Origin: Lachnospiraceae bacterium
Lineage (GTDB): Bacteria; Bacillota; Clostridia; Lachnospirales; Lachnospiraceae
Direction of reading: 5' to 3'
DNA length: 64,000 bases
Assembly: GCA_016287675.1 (NCBI GenBank)
Contig: JAEFAR010000003.1
Location: 1-64,000 of the forward strand
Of the stretch, positions 16,216 to 25,352 are shown piece by piece. The notes beneath the pieces were generated by a model. It worked only from the letters and a program-made list of their open reading frames with translations. It did no database searches and was not told the origin of the DNA. The position numbers and the translations under genes are program-made. Each line of letters opens with the position of its first letter. The first letter of the stretch is position 1.

Positions 16216-17709
16216 ATGAAAAAACTGAACTACGATACATTAAAAGAAAGCGGCTATCAGGGTTACATCCTTGAGAAAGCTCCCGAAAAAGTCCTCCAGT
16301 TCGGAGAAGGCAATTTCCTTCGTGCCTTTGCGGATTACTGGTTTGATGTATCCAACGAAAAGGCAGGATGGAACGGCAAGATCGTTCTTGTACAACCCAT
16401 AGCCAACGGCCTCACCGATATGATCAATGCTCAGGAAGGTCTTTACACTCTTTACTTAAGAGGCAGCATAGCAGGAGAAAAGATCGACAAAAAGCGTGTT
16501 ATCTCCTCCGTTTCAAGATGCCTGAACCCTTACACATCCGAAGGCTGGGACGAGATGATGAAGCTTGCTGTTTCCGAAGATCTGGAGTACATCGTTTCAA
16601 ACACCACCGAAGCAGGGATCGCCTACGATCCGGCCTGTTCTTTGTCGGACACCCCCGCTTCCTCTTTCCCGGGCAAGCTCACCCAGGTGCTTTTTGCCCG
16701 TTTTAATGCAGGAAAGCCCGGACTTGTGATCCTCTCCTGCGAACTCATCGACAACAACGGCAAGGAGCTTTTGAAGTGCGTAAAACAATACGCCGATCAG
16801 TGGAAGCTTCCCGAAGCTTTTGTAAGATACATTGAAAACGACTGCCTTTTCTGCTCCACACTGGTTGACAGGATCGTTCCCGGAAGGATCAGAGACGAAA
16901 AAGAAGTTGAAAAACTTGAAGAAACAAACGGCTACCACGATGATCTCATTGATGTGGGCGAAGTCTTCGGTGTCTGGAACATCGAGGGTCCGGAATGGCT
17001 TTCCGACAAGCTTCCTTTTAAGAAGGCCGGCCTCAACTGTCCTGTGGTTCCCGACGTAACACCTTACAAGAAGCGCAAGGTCCGTATCCTTAACGGAGCC
17101 CACACAGGTTTCGTACCCGGAGCCTATCTTGCGGGCTTCGACATCGTTCGTGACTGTATGCATGACGACATTGTCAAGGGCTTCATGAACAAGATGCTGA
17201 ACGACGAGATCATCCCCACTCTCCCTCTTGACAAGAAGGATCTGAATGATTTTGCCGCTGCGGTTTCCGACCGTTTTAACAATCCCTTCGTTAATCACGA
17301 ACTTTTGAGCATTACTTTAAATTCTACTTCCAAATGGCTGGCAAGAAACTATCCCAGCTTCGAAGAGTACTTTGAAAGCAGGAAAGAGCTTCCCAAGTGC
17401 CTCGCCATGAGTTTTGCGCTTTTGATCGCCCACTACTCAAGCGAGATCTCCGCTTTGGACGACACTGGCCTTCTCTGCAGACGTCCTGCAGGAAACAATT
17501 ACTACGTTAAGGATGACAGACCTGTTCTGGAATTCTACTATGAGCGCAGAAATGCGAGTGCAGAAGCTCTCGTTCATGACGTAATGACAAATACCTCCTT
17601 CTGGGGAAAAGATCTTACAAAGATCCCCGGCTTTGAAGCACTTACGGTCAAAAATCTGGAATTTATCCGTGCAAACGGTGCTTTAAAGGCATTTGAAAGC
17701 TGCTTATAA
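16216..17709 (+). CDS. uxaB: Tagaturonate reductase (altronate oxidoreductase), UxaB type
   Basis: A 497-residue NAD-dependent enzyme of the polyol/mannitol dehydrogenase family. It interconverts tagaturonate and altronate in galacturonate breakdown. Features: the N-terminal nucleotide region (VLQFGEGNFLRAFADYW), SNTTEAGI, and the UxaB signature RILNGAHTGFVPGAYLAG around the catalytic lysine region. I start at the ATG at 16216, nine bases after AGAGG; the in-frame ATGs at 16207 and 16210 lie too close to that site. A clear terminator follows. With the nearby PL11 lyase it suggests pectin use, though uxaA and uxaC are not in the window. Confidence 0.85.
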   Translation: MKKLNYDTLKESGYQGYILEKAPEKVLQFGEGNFLRAFADYWFDVSNEKAGWNGKIVLVQPIANGLTDMINAQEGLYTLYLRGSIAGEKIDKKRVISSVSRCLNPYTSEGWDEMMKLAVSEDLEYIVSNTTEAGIAYDPACSLSDTPASSFPGKLTQVLFARFNAGKPGLVILSCELIDNNGKELLKCVKQYADQWKLPEAFVRYIENDCLFCSTLVDRIVPGRIRDEKEVEKLEETNGYHDDLIDVGEVFGVWNIEGPEWLSDKLPFKKAGLNCPVVPDVTPYKKRKVRILNGAHTGFVPGAYLAGFDIVRDCMHDDIVKGFMNKMLNDEIIPTLPLDKKDLNDFAAAVSDRFNNPFVNHELLSITLNSTSKWLARNYPSFEEYFESRKELPKCLAMSFALLIAHYSSEISALDDTGLLCRRPAGNNYYVKDDRPVLEFYYERRNASAEALVHDVMTNTSFWGKDLTKIPGFEALTVKNLEFIRANGALKAFESCL

Positions 17710-17732
17710 TTTTCCCTCCCCCTTTGAATAGA

Positions 17733-17766
17733 GTGGCATCCGATCTTGGATGCCACATTTTTTTTA
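17733..17766 (+). terminator. Terminator of tagaturonate reductase gene
   Basis: GTGGCATCC and GGATGCCAC form a 9-bp stem followed by ATTTTTTTT. Confidence 0.88.
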
Positions 17767-17775
17767 AATATTTAA

Positions 17776-17804
17776 TGTACAAAACCGGGATTTTTTCTTA
17801 TAAT
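17776..17804 (+). promoter_or_regulatory. Promoter of the second AraC gene
   Basis: TGTACA and TATAAT are separated by 17 bases; the start codon lies 41 bases further on. Confidence 0.5.
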
Positions 17805-17845
17805 TTGTATAACAATCCGACATCTGTTTGTTCAAAGGAGGCAAA

Positions 17846-18856
17846 ATGAACAATTATTCCTATTACAATTATGATGCATCCGAGCATATCAAATACGACA
17901 ATCCGGAATTCCCGGTCTCTATCAAAGAACAGCGTCTTTCCTACTATCCCGACTTTGTGACCACAGCCGAATGGCACTACGATATGGAGTTTGATTACAT
18001 ACTCTCCGGCAACATGACATTTGTTGTCGAAGGAGTCCAAGTTCCCGTTTACGAAGGACAGGGCATCTTCATCAACAGCCACAGAGTTAATCATGCCTAT
18101 AATGCAGAGCATCAGGAGTGCGAATACATAAGGATACTTTTGAATCCTTCCCTGCTCTCTGCCAATCCCATGTTTGAAATGAAGTATCTGAAGCCCTTCA
18201 CTTCGGTTTACGGCTGCTCCTATGTACTTCTCACGGATGGCGTGTCCTGGCAGGCAGAGATCCTTAACACCATCAAAAAACTGCTGGAAACAAAAGGTGA
18301 CCGCTGGTCTGATTTTGCCATCCAGATACTTTACATGAGAGTGTTCGAACTGCTCTACTTCAACACATCTTCTCATCCCACCACTGCTCCGGATGCTTTT
18401 GTGGATGTATATGCCCTTAAAAACATGCTTCTCTATATCGTGGAACACTACCCGGAGAAAGTCGCCCTGGATGAGATTGCCGCTTCCGCTGGCTGCAAAA
18501 AGAGTAAATGCACCCAGCTCTTCAAAGACTTTTTGGGAACGGCTCCCATCAATTACCTGAGCAAATACCGTCTTTCAAAGGCTCTCAGTCTCTTAACGGA
18601 GACAGATCGCACCATTGTTCGTATCAGCTACGATCTCGGTTTCAGCAGCGGATCCAGCTACTTCTGCGAATCCTTTAAAAAGGCCTTCGGAATGTCCGCA
18701 GCGGAATACAGAAGGATTGCAAGAGCCCGCATGAAGGACACCGTTGCCCCGGACACCGCTTTGGAACTCCTCACCGAGGAAAATCCCGTAAATATGGATG
18801 ACATCTTTGAAGATGTGGGAGGATCTGCAGAAGCAAGCCAGTCCGGAATATCATAA
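17846..18856 (+). CDS. AraC-family transcriptional regulator
   Basis: The 336-residue product has an AraC N-terminal cupin (about 25-110; EWHYDMEFDYILSGNMTFVV, YEGQGIFINSHRVNHAY) and a C-terminal double helix-turn-helix (about 185-290; VALDEIAASAGCKKSKCTQLF and the second motif with RISYDLGFSSGSSYFCESFK). A 45-residue tail of unknown role follows. The ATG at 17846 follows AAAGGAGG. It lies downstream of tagaturonate reductase but has its own promoter; a regulatory link to pectin genes is plausible only. Confidence 0.88.
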   Translation: MNNYSYYNYDASEHIKYDNPEFPVSIKEQRLSYYPDFVTTAEWHYDMEFDYILSGNMTFVVEGVQVPVYEGQGIFINSHRVNHAYNAEHQECEYIRILLNPSLLSANPMFEMKYLKPFTSVYGCSYVLLTDGVSWQAEILNTIKKLLETKGDRWSDFAIQILYMRVFELLYFNTSSHPTTAPDAFVDVYALKNMLLYIVEHYPEKVALDEIAASAGCKKSKCTQLFKDFLGTAPINYLSKYRLSKALSLLTETDRTIVRISYDLGFSSGSSYFCESFKKAFGMSAAEYRRIARARMKDTVAPDTALELLTEENPVNMDDIFEDVGGSAEASQSGIS

Positions 18857-18875
18857 ACGTAATCTGTAATCTGAC

Positions 18876-18913
18876 AAAAAATGTACAGGCTATTGCAGCC
18901 TGTACAATTTTTT
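18876..18913. terminator. Bidirectional terminator shared by AraC and tatD
   Basis: TGTACAGGCT and AGCCTGTACA pair over a five-base loop, with ATTTTTTT on the plus side and T-rich sequence on the minus side. The stop codon and last codons of tatD lie inside the hairpin. Confidence 0.85.
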
Positions 18914-19693
18914 TGCATTTTCAAATGTGATTTTTTCAATTTCTTCCGCTTTTACACCCTTTATCTCAGAAATCGCATCCACAACATACCTGATGTTTCC
19001 CGAATAATTTCTGCTCCCGCGTAAAGGGACAGGTGCAAGGTAAGGGCAGTCGGTTTCAAGGACAATGTTTTCAAGGGGAGTTTCCGCAATGACCTCCTTG
19101 AGTTTCCTGCCGTTTTTAAAAGTGGAAACACCGCCCACTCCAATGAAGAAGCCCATCTTAACATACTCTCTTGCAAGTTCTGTTCCGTAGGAGAAGCAAT
19201 GAATGACTCCGGGATGCTTTAAAAGCTCCGAACACTTCTCTCCCGCTTCCTTAAGATCTTTTACATACTCCTTAAGGATCGTAAGCGTGTCTTCCGCCGC
19301 ATCACGGCTGTGGATTATCACGGGCTTTCCCTCTTCTTTGGCGAGTGTAAGCTGCTTTTTGAACCATGTTTTCTGGCATTCCCTGTCTGCGTCCTCTCTC
19401 GAGTAATCCAGACCGATCTCTCCCACAGCTACACATTTGGGCTCATTCAGCCACATCCTGAGTTTTTCCATGGTATCTTCATCCATGAAAGGAACGTCGT
19501 CGGGATGTATGCCCACGGCAGCATAGATAAAATCCCATCTGCCTGCCAGGACCATGGAGGCAGCGCAGCCTTTAAAGGTCGCTCCCACATTTACCACAGC
19601 TCCCACATTTTCATTTTTCAGATCCGCCAGAAGCTGTTCCCTGTCTTCATTGAATCGCTCATCATCGTAATGAGCATGTGTATCGAATATCAT
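18890..19693 (-). CDS. tatD: TatD-family metal-dependent deoxyribonuclease
   Basis: The 267-residue protein has the complete TatD metal site: DTHAHYD at residues 4-10, GEIGLDY with the bridging Glu, VIIHSRDA, HCFSYG and ETDCPYLAP. TatD enzymes are cytoplasmic 3'-5' DNases or related hydrolases. The ATG comes directly after the stop of the binding-protein gene, so it is the last gene of the transporter operon. The association with an amino-acid transporter seems coincidental in function. Confidence 0.9.
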   Translation of the reverse strand: MIFDTHAHYDDERFNEDREQLLADLKNENVGAVVNVGATFKGCAASMVLAGRWDFIYAAVGIHPDDVPFMDEDTMEKLRMWLNEPKCVAVGEIGLDYSREDADRECQKTWFKKQLTLAKEEGKPVIIHSRDAAEDTLTILKEYVKDLKEAGEKCSELLKHPGVIHCFSYGTELAREYVKMGFFIGVGGVSTFKNGRKLKEVIAETPLENIVLETDCPYLAPVPLRGSRNYSGNIRYVVDAISEIKGVKAEEIEKITFENAKKLYRLQ

Positions 19694-20488
19694 TTACTTT
19701 GAGATGTCCTTTCCGAAGTATTTCTCGGAGATCTTTGTAAGTGTGCCGTCCGCACGAAGCTCTTCGATAGCCTTGTCAATGGCTTTCCTGAGAGAATCTG
19801 CCTTTTCGCCCTTGGGCATGGGGATCGCCACATGAGAAGCATCCTCTGTAAGAGCAGCGATCTTAAGTTTGGATTCCGGGTGTTCCTTTATATAATCATA
19901 AAACGTAACTTCCGCATTCAGGGTCGCATCGATCCTTCCCGCAAGAAGCAGCTCTATTGTCTGATTCAGGTCGTCAACACCGATGGGCTTTGCTCCGTAC
20001 TGTTCTGCGAGCATTGCATATGTACTGGAAATAGTGTTGGCAGTTGTCTTTCCGTTAAGATCTTCAAAAGATCTGATACTGTCCTCATCACCGCGGACGA
20101 TGATGGCAGTTCTGATGTAACCGTAAGGTGTCGAAAAATCGTACTTCTCGTTTCTTTCATCCGTGATCTCCACACCGTTGGCCATAATGTCGTATCTTCC
20201 CGCTTCAAGTCCCGCAAGAAGTCCATCCCATTCGCCTTCAATAAATTCAGGCTTTACACCGAGTTTCTCGGCAACTTTTTCGGCAACCTCGATGTCAAAT
20301 CCCACCAGCTTGTCATTCTCGTCGTGGTAGGTCCAGGGTGCCCATGTTCCTTCTGTGGCAATTACGATCTTGCCATCCTTTTTGATCCTGGAGAGCATGT
20401 CTCCGTCGTCCTTCTTACCGCATCCTGCGAAAGAAAGGAGTGATACGCCGGCCAAAAAATAGCCGATCAGTGCTACTAACTTTTTCAT
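19694..20488 (-). CDS. Amino-acid ABC transporter solute-binding lipoprotein (cystine-like)
   Basis: The 264-residue product has a lipoprotein signal ending SFAGC (Cys23) and a family 3 periplasmic-binding fold: IVIATEGTWAPWTYHDEND, LVGFDIEVAEKVAEKLG and DIMANGVEITDERNEKYDFS. These are typical of cystine/polar amino-acid binders. It is encoded after its ATPase and permease genes. The exact ligand cannot be read from the sequence. Confidence 0.88.
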   Translation of the reverse strand: MKKLVALIGYFLAGVSLLSFAGCGKKDDGDMLSRIKKDGKIVIATEGTWAPWTYHDENDKLVGFDIEVAEKVAEKLGVKPEFIEGEWDGLLAGLEAGRYDIMANGVEITDERNEKYDFSTPYGYIRTAIIVRGDEDSIRSFEDLNGKTTANTISSTYAMLAEQYGAKPIGVDDLNQTIELLLAGRIDATLNAEVTFYDYIKEHPESKLKIAALTEDASHVAIPMPKGEKADSLRKAIDKAIEELRADGTLTKISEKYFGKDISK

Positions 20489-20516
20489 CTATTTTTCTCC
20501 TTTTTGGATTTATTCA

Positions 20517-21251
20517 TCACGCCGAGAGAGACTTAAGGAAGCTCCTTATCCTTTCATCGCCGGGATTTTCGAAAAATTCTTTGGACGGGACATCCTTAAG
20601 GATCTCGCCGTTTTCCATGAACACCACCCTGTCGGAAACATCCCTGGCAAAGGAAAGTTCATGAGTCACCACGATCATGGTGATACCGTCGTTGGCAAGT
20701 CTCTTCATGACCTGCAGCACTTCTCCGATGAGCTCGGGATCAAGTGCGGAAGTGGGCTCATCGAAATAAATGATCTCAGGATCTGTCACCAGTGCCCTGG
20801 CGATCCCCACTCTCTGCTGCTGTCCTCCGGAAAGCTGGGAAGGGTAGAAATCGTATCTTTCCGAAAGTCCCACCCTGTCCAGAGCAGCCTTCGCTTTTTC
20901 TATAGCCGCTTCCTTAGGCATTTTTCTTGCGACGGTCAGCCCTTCCGTCACGTTCTGAAGAGCTGTTTTATTAAGAAACAGATTGTAATTCTGAAAAACA
21001 AATCCGGTCTTTTTTCTGATGGCTGCCACGTTCTTCTTTGAGATGCCGTGAAGGTCATACTCCACTCCGTCAAAAGTCAGGGATCCAATGTCCGCCTTTT
21101 CCAGGAAATTCATGCAACGTAGCATAGTGGTCTTCCCTGATCCGCTGGGTCCCAGCACCGCAACCACATCACCCTTCTCGATCCTGAGGTTCACATTTCT
21201 CAAAACCCAGTTTTCACCGTATACTTTGTTAATGTTTTCAAATTCGATCAT
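20517..21251 (-). CDS. Amino-acid ABC transporter ATP-binding protein
   Basis: The 244-residue protein has Walker A GPSGSGKTT (about 34-42), Q-loop FQNYNLF, the signature LSGGQQQR, Walker B IIYFDEPTSALDP and the switch His in VVTHE. This is the GlnQ/TcyC-type ATPase of the polar amino-acid uptake family. It sits eight bases after the permease gene and powers that permease. Confidence 0.92.
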   Translation of the reverse strand: MIEFENINKVYGENWVLRNVNLRIEKGDVVAVLGPSGSGKTTMLRCMNFLEKADIGSLTFDGVEYDLHGISKKNVAAIRKKTGFVFQNYNLFLNKTALQNVTEGLTVARKMPKEAAIEKAKAALDRVGLSERYDFYPSQLSGGQQQRVGIARALVTDPEIIYFDEPTSALDPELIGEVLQVMKRLANDGITMIVVTHELSFARDVSDRVVFMENGEILKDVPSKEFFENPGDERIRSFLKSLSA

Positions 21252-21259
21252 ATCATCCT

Positions 21260-21928
21260 CTACCGTTTGCCGTATTTTGCCAGTTTCTTTTCACACACGC
21301 TCTGAACCTTTGTAAGTACAGTGCAGAAGATCAGGTAGATCAAAGCGACTTCCAGATACAATGCAAAAGGTTCGTAGGTTCTTGCTACGATCCTCTGGGT
21401 GGCCATGAACATCTCAAGCACTGTGATGTTGGCGGCAAGAGAAGTGTCCTTCACAAGACCGATAAGTGAATTGGACAGCGGAGGAAATGCGGTTCTGAAG
21501 GCCTGAGGAAGAACTATCCTCCTCATGATCTGTGGATAGGACATGCCCACACAGTACCCCGCTTCGATCTGTCCCTTGGAAACCGATTCGATGGCCGCTC
21601 TCATGGTCTCGGAATCGTAGGCTCCGACACTGACAGAGAAAACGATCACCGCAGCCGGGAAAGGATCGATCAGGATCCCCAGACGGGGAAGTCCGTAAAA
21701 AACTACATAAAGCTGTACCAAAAGAGGCGTTCCTCTGATGATCCAGACGTAAAACCTGCTGAGCTGCTTGAGCCCCGGAACCTCAGCCACCTGGACCATA
21801 GCGACCAAAAGCGCTATCACCATTCCCAAAGCAAAGGAGATGACGGTGAGGGGTATCGTCATCTTAAGTCCGGGCACCAGTATTTTAAGGAAAGAATCCG
21901 TTAGTATATTCCAAAGCCGTTCTGTCAT
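21260..21928 (-). CDS. Amino-acid ABC transporter permease
   Basis: The 222-residue HisM/GlnP-type permease has five hydrophobic segments and the cytoplasmic EAA-type loop EAGYCVGMSYPQIMRRIVLPQ (about 142-161), where it contacts the ATPase. The RGTPLLVQL segment is typical of polar amino-acid permeases. First gene of the operon permease-ATPase-binding protein-tatD. Confidence 0.9.
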   Translation of the reverse strand: MTERLWNILTDSFLKILVPGLKMTIPLTVISFALGMVIALLVAMVQVAEVPGLKQLSRFYVWIIRGTPLLVQLYVVFYGLPRLGILIDPFPAAVIVFSVSVGAYDSETMRAAIESVSKGQIEAGYCVGMSYPQIMRRIVLPQAFRTAFPPLSNSLIGLVKDTSLAANITVLEMFMATQRIVARTYEPFALYLEVALIYLIFCTVLTKVQSVCEKKLAKYGKR

Positions 21929-21962
21929 AATCCACCTTTAAATCATTATGTTTTGCCCGATA

Positions 21963-21991
21963 ATTTTACTCCATATGGCTTAATATAACAA
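21963..21991 (-). promoter_or_regulatory. Promoter of the amino-acid transporter operon
   Basis: On the minus strand TTGTTA and TAAAAT are 17 bases apart, just after the terminator of the upstream ATPase gene. Confidence 0.45.
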
Positions 21992-22034
21992 GTAAAAATA
22001 AAATAAATTGCGCAAAATTAATTTCACGCAATTT
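21991..22034 (-). terminator. Terminator of the DUF853 gene
   Basis: AAATTGCG and CGCAATTT form the stem, followed by ATTTTATTTTT on the minus strand. Confidence 0.65.
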
Positions 22035-22042
22035 ATCAAAGA

Positions 22043-23569
22043 TCATATCAGATTTTTCAAAACTGTCTTAAACAGTCCCCGTTTCAGAACACTCATTCCC
22101 GTGGAGATCAGCGAACGCTCGATCTGGGCCTTGCGGCGCTCGGACTTCTTTTCCTTCTTTGCCTGCTCCGCTGCCTTTTCTTTCTCTTTCTTCGCCTTTT
22201 CCTTTTCTTCCTCTTTCTTTCTGGCAGCCTCTTCCTTTGCCTTCTGCTCCTCGGCCGCTGCCTCTTCCGCCTTTTTCTTTTCCTCCTCGAAATGCTTTGT
22301 CAAAGCCTCGTAAGCGGAAACTTCATCCACCGCCTTGTCGTACTTGTCCATGTCATCTATGGCCATGGAGATCTTTCTCGACTTGGGAGAACATGCCGCC
22401 ATAAGGCTCTGCGGGCATATGATGGCTGTGCGCTCCACCATCTGCGGAACACCCTTTGCATCAAGGAAGGACGTGAGGGCCTCTCCCACACCGAGTTCCA
22501 AAAGGACCTGCTCCGAATCAAATGCGGGATTTACTCTGAAAGCACGGGCTGCTGCTCTTACCGCTTTCTGTTCCGCGGGAGTGTAAGCCCTGAGGGCATG
22601 TTGCACGCGGTTTGAAAGCTGGGCCAGCACAGGATCCGGGATGTCTGAAGGACTCTGGGTCACAAAATATATGCCCACGCCTTTTGAACGGATGAGTTTA
22701 ACCAGCTGTTCGATCTTCTGAACAAGGACCTTGGGTGCATCGTTAAAAAGCAGATGTGCTTCATCAAAGAAGAAAACGATCTTGGGCTTGTCCATGTCTC
22801 CCGCCTCGGGAAGCTCTTCAAAAAGCTCAGCCATCATCCAAAGCATAAAAGCCGCATAAAGCTTGGGATTTTGGACCAGATCGGTGCAGTTCATGATGTT
22901 GACGTAACCCTTGCCGTTTTCGTCGGTGCGTATCCAGTCATGTATATCCAGGTCAGGCTCTCCGAAGAAGAGATCTCCGCCCTGATTTTCCAGAGGGATC
23001 AAAGCTCTGATCACTGCCCCCAGAGACTGGGCTGTCATGTTGCCGTAGGTCAGCGTGTACTCGCTTCTGTGCTCCGCAACATAATTGAGAGTGATCTTAA
23101 GATCCTTAAGATCCGTAAGGATGAGCCCCTTGTCATCCGCGATCTTAAATACTATATTAAGGACTCCTTCCTGAATCTCGGAGAGTCCCAGAAGTCTGGC
23201 AATGATCTCGGGTCCCATGTCGGAAACGGTGGCTCTTATGGGATGTCCTGCCTTTTGATACACATCCCAGAAACAGGTGGGATACGCTTTGTACTCGAAC
23301 TCGTTTCGAATGCCGAACTTGTCGATCCTCTTTTCCATACCGGGGTTTGAAGCACCGGGTTCTGCAAATCCGGACACATCTCCCTTTACATCGCAAAGGA
23401 AGACCGGAACACCGGCATCTGAAAAGCTTTCCGCCATTGCCTTCATTGTGATCGTCTTTCCTGTTCCCGTTGCACCGGCAATGAGTCCGTGCCTGTTGGC
23501 CATGGCAGGCTCCATGCAGATCCTCTTGCCATCTGCGATTCCCATGTAGATCTTACCGTCACTGTACAT
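22043..23569 (-). CDS. HerA-like ATPase, DUF853 family
   Basis: The 508-residue protein has an FtsK/HerA-type P-loop ATPase domain: Walker A GATGTGKT (about 32-39), Walker B IVFFFDEAHLLF (about 265-276) and the FVTQSPSDIPD region after it. After about residue 400 a very long Lys/Glu/Ala-rich helix (EEEKKKAEEAAAEEQKAKEE and similar) forms a coiled coil, then a short hydrophobic end. DUF853 proteins are widespread but poorly understood and are often called helicase HerA-like. It follows the DUF697 gene by 50 bases. Confidence 0.85.
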   Translation of the reverse strand: MYSDGKIYMGIADGKRICMEPAMANRHGLIAGATGTGKTITMKAMAESFSDAGVPVFLCDVKGDVSGFAEPGASNPGMEKRIDKFGIRNEFEYKAYPTCFWDVYQKAGHPIRATVSDMGPEIIARLLGLSEIQEGVLNIVFKIADDKGLILTDLKDLKITLNYVAEHRSEYTLTYGNMTAQSLGAVIRALIPLENQGGDLFFGEPDLDIHDWIRTDENGKGYVNIMNCTDLVQNPKLYAAFMLWMMAELFEELPEAGDMDKPKIVFFFDEAHLLFNDAPKVLVQKIEQLVKLIRSKGVGIYFVTQSPSDIPDPVLAQLSNRVQHALRAYTPAEQKAVRAAARAFRVNPAFDSEQVLLELGVGEALTSFLDAKGVPQMVERTAIICPQSLMAACSPKSRKISMAIDDMDKYDKAVDEVSAYEALTKHFEEEKKKAEEAAAEEQKAKEEAARKKEEEKEKAKKEKEKAAEQAKKEKKSERRKAQIERSLISTGMSVLKRGLFKTVLKNLI

Positions 23570-23619
23570 AATAATCCTCCCTTTTTATCAAACAGTTGCT
23601 CAGACTGTTTTATCCTTAT

Positions 23620-24543
23620 TTACTCTGCCGTCTCTCTCTTCTTACCCCCGAAAACTCTCTTTACGGGGTAAGTCACCTTCTCTTCCACATTGCGCTTTAA
23701 TATGCTTTTCAGAACGCCTGCGGCTTCGGAATAAGATTTACGCCTTAGTTCCTTGCGTGTCTGTCTGACATCCGCATTCAGAAGATAGTTTTTTGCGATC
23801 ACCGCAATGCGAAGGGTCATGAGGGCGTTCAGTGCTCCCTGTGTGGCAGATGCCGCAATGATCCCCAGAGTCTTGCTCAAAGCACTCTCCGTGGCAAGTG
23901 GGATCATGTCTTCCAGATCCATTTCCTCCAGGCCCCCCGCCAAAAGCGTAATGGAAGCCACCTTTATATAAAGACCGATGACCTGAGGAGTGCTGGGTCT
24001 GAATCCACAGATCTCAATTATCCTTTTTAACAGCGTGTAATTGGCAGAAGCCATTCCAAGCATATCATAGACCGAGTTTTGCGAAACTGCGGTAACCACA
24101 AATACTTTCTTTGCGGTATCGTAGATCACCCGGTTGACTTCGGGACCGATCTTCCTGTCGAAGAACTCGATCAGCTTGTCGTCCGTCTCGTCGTTCATTT
24201 TAAGAAATCCCTTTACCTGCTCTTTTTCTTCTTCCGTGAGCTCCGTATTTTTTAAAAGATTTCTGACCAGCAGCCTGCACCATTTCTTTCGCGCACTTCC
24301 GTCCTCTCTGTGAAGCCTGTCCAGCGAAAATACGGGAGCAAAGAAGACCCGGACCATGGGGTAAACAATACCTCCGCAGATGACCAGCACTATGAGTCCG
24401 TAAAATATGTATTTAAAAACATCTCCGAACTCTCCCAGCCTGTCTCCGAGAGACACGGCGGAACTGATCACCGACATGGTTATGATAAGGAGCAAAGAAA
24501 CAAACATTATCCTGTTCCATATGCTTATTCTTTTACTTTGCAT
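23620..24543 (-). CDS. DUF697 (YcjF-like) membrane protein
   Basis: The 307-residue product has two N-terminal membrane segments (about 12-33 and 42-66). The region from about 140 to 260, with FVVTAVSQNSVYDMLGMASA and ALSKTLGIIAASATQGALNA, resembles DUF697, a glycine/alanine-rich domain found with GTPases and in stress-related membrane proteins. CGGAGG precedes the ATG. It is the first gene of a pair with the DUF853 ATPase. Function unknown. Confidence 0.65.
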   Translation of the reverse strand: MQSKRISIWNRIMFVSLLLIITMSVISSAVSLGDRLGEFGDVFKYIFYGLIVLVICGGIVYPMVRVFFAPVFSLDRLHREDGSARKKWCRLLVRNLLKNTELTEEEKEQVKGFLKMNDETDDKLIEFFDRKIGPEVNRVIYDTAKKVFVVTAVSQNSVYDMLGMASANYTLLKRIIEICGFRPSTPQVIGLYIKVASITLLAGGLEEMDLEDMIPLATESALSKTLGIIAASATQGALNALMTLRIAVIAKNYLLNADVRQTRKELRRKSYSEAAGVLKSILKRNVEEKVTYPVKRVFGGKKRETAE

Positions 24544-24563
24544 AAAAACCTCCGTTTCCTATT

Positions 24564-24592
24564 AGTATAAACCATAGGATCATTTTTTTAAA
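24564..24592 (-). promoter_or_regulatory. Promoter of the DUF697-DUF853 operon
   Basis: On the minus strand TTTAAA and TATACT are 17 bases apart, 21 bases before the start codon. Confidence 0.5.
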
Positions 24593-24710
24593 GAATGCAA
24601 ATTTATTTCAAAAAAGTTGAAACCGATCTTTTCTTTTTTCGTGATTATAGGTGAACGGCAAAAAAGATACCGTCTGATCGATCACAAAACAAACATACGA
24701 GGTACTTAAA

Positions 24711-25319
24711 ATGATTAGAAGATTAGGATTTCTTATTGGTATCGGATTTTTGATCATCTTCGCCACAGGCTCTGCGGCACTCACAAAGGCCAAAGACGAC
24801 GCGGCAAAGGGATCCGCAACAAACGAAAAAGCAGCAGAAACCGTTACGGTGGATGTTTCGGCAATGGAACCCGCAACGGAAGATATGCTTTTAGGTTACA
24901 AAGATGAAGATTATTTTAATAAAGGCGAAGAGTTCGATACTGTAACCGTCGAAATCTCCGACCTGGAACCCCTTAACGAGGATTGGCTCATCGGATACAA
25001 GGATGAAAATTATTACAACCGTCAGCTTCACCCCGAGTTCTCCCACAAAACGGTCATTGTTGCCGTAGATGAAGAGATTCTCGACAATGCAAAGGTAAAA
25101 GAACTTTGCGAAAAGTACGGTCTTGACATCACTTACGATTACAACAGTTTTGCAATGTATGCTCTTTCATCCGAAAATGAGATGTCCGACGAAGTGCTGG
25201 ACAAGCTCATCGATGACCTTTCCAAGGAGGAGGGCGTCTTAAATGTAAGCAAAGATCACATTTGCTACATCAACTCAGACTCCGAAGTTTCTACAGGCTT
25301 CGGTCTCTGCACTGAATAA
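24711..25319 (+). CDS. Exported protein with two short repeats and an I9-inhibitor-like C-terminus
   Basis: The 202-residue product has a signal peptide (about 1-24). Residues 45-110 hold two copies of a motif of about 30 residues: VTVDVSAMEPATEDMLLGYK and VTVEISDLEPLNEDWLIGYK, each followed by DE(N/D)YYN-like sequence. The C-terminal 80 residues (KTVIVAVDEEILDNAKVKEL to GVLNVSKDHICYIN) have the beta-alpha-beta pattern of a subtilisin propeptide/I9 inhibitor, but no protease domain follows. It has a GAGG ribosome site and a terminator. Function is inferred only. Confidence 0.65.
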   Translation: MIRRLGFLIGIGFLIIFATGSAALTKAKDDAAKGSATNEKAAETVTVDVSAMEPATEDMLLGYKDEDYFNKGEEFDTVTVEISDLEPLNEDWLIGYKDENYYNRQLHPEFSHKTVIVAVDEEILDNAKVKELCEKYGLDITYDYNSFAMYALSSENEMSDEVLDKLIDDLSKEEGVLNVSKDHICYINSDSEVSTGFGLCTE

Positions 25320-25352
25320 GCCTATTTCCATTTTTTGTTCACATCCCAAGAT

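Noticed and set aside
23586-23615. Hairpin AAACAGT/ACTGTTT between the DUF697 and DUF853 genes
   Set aside because: Short stem with a weak T tract between two closely spaced genes that probably form one operon; not called a terminator.
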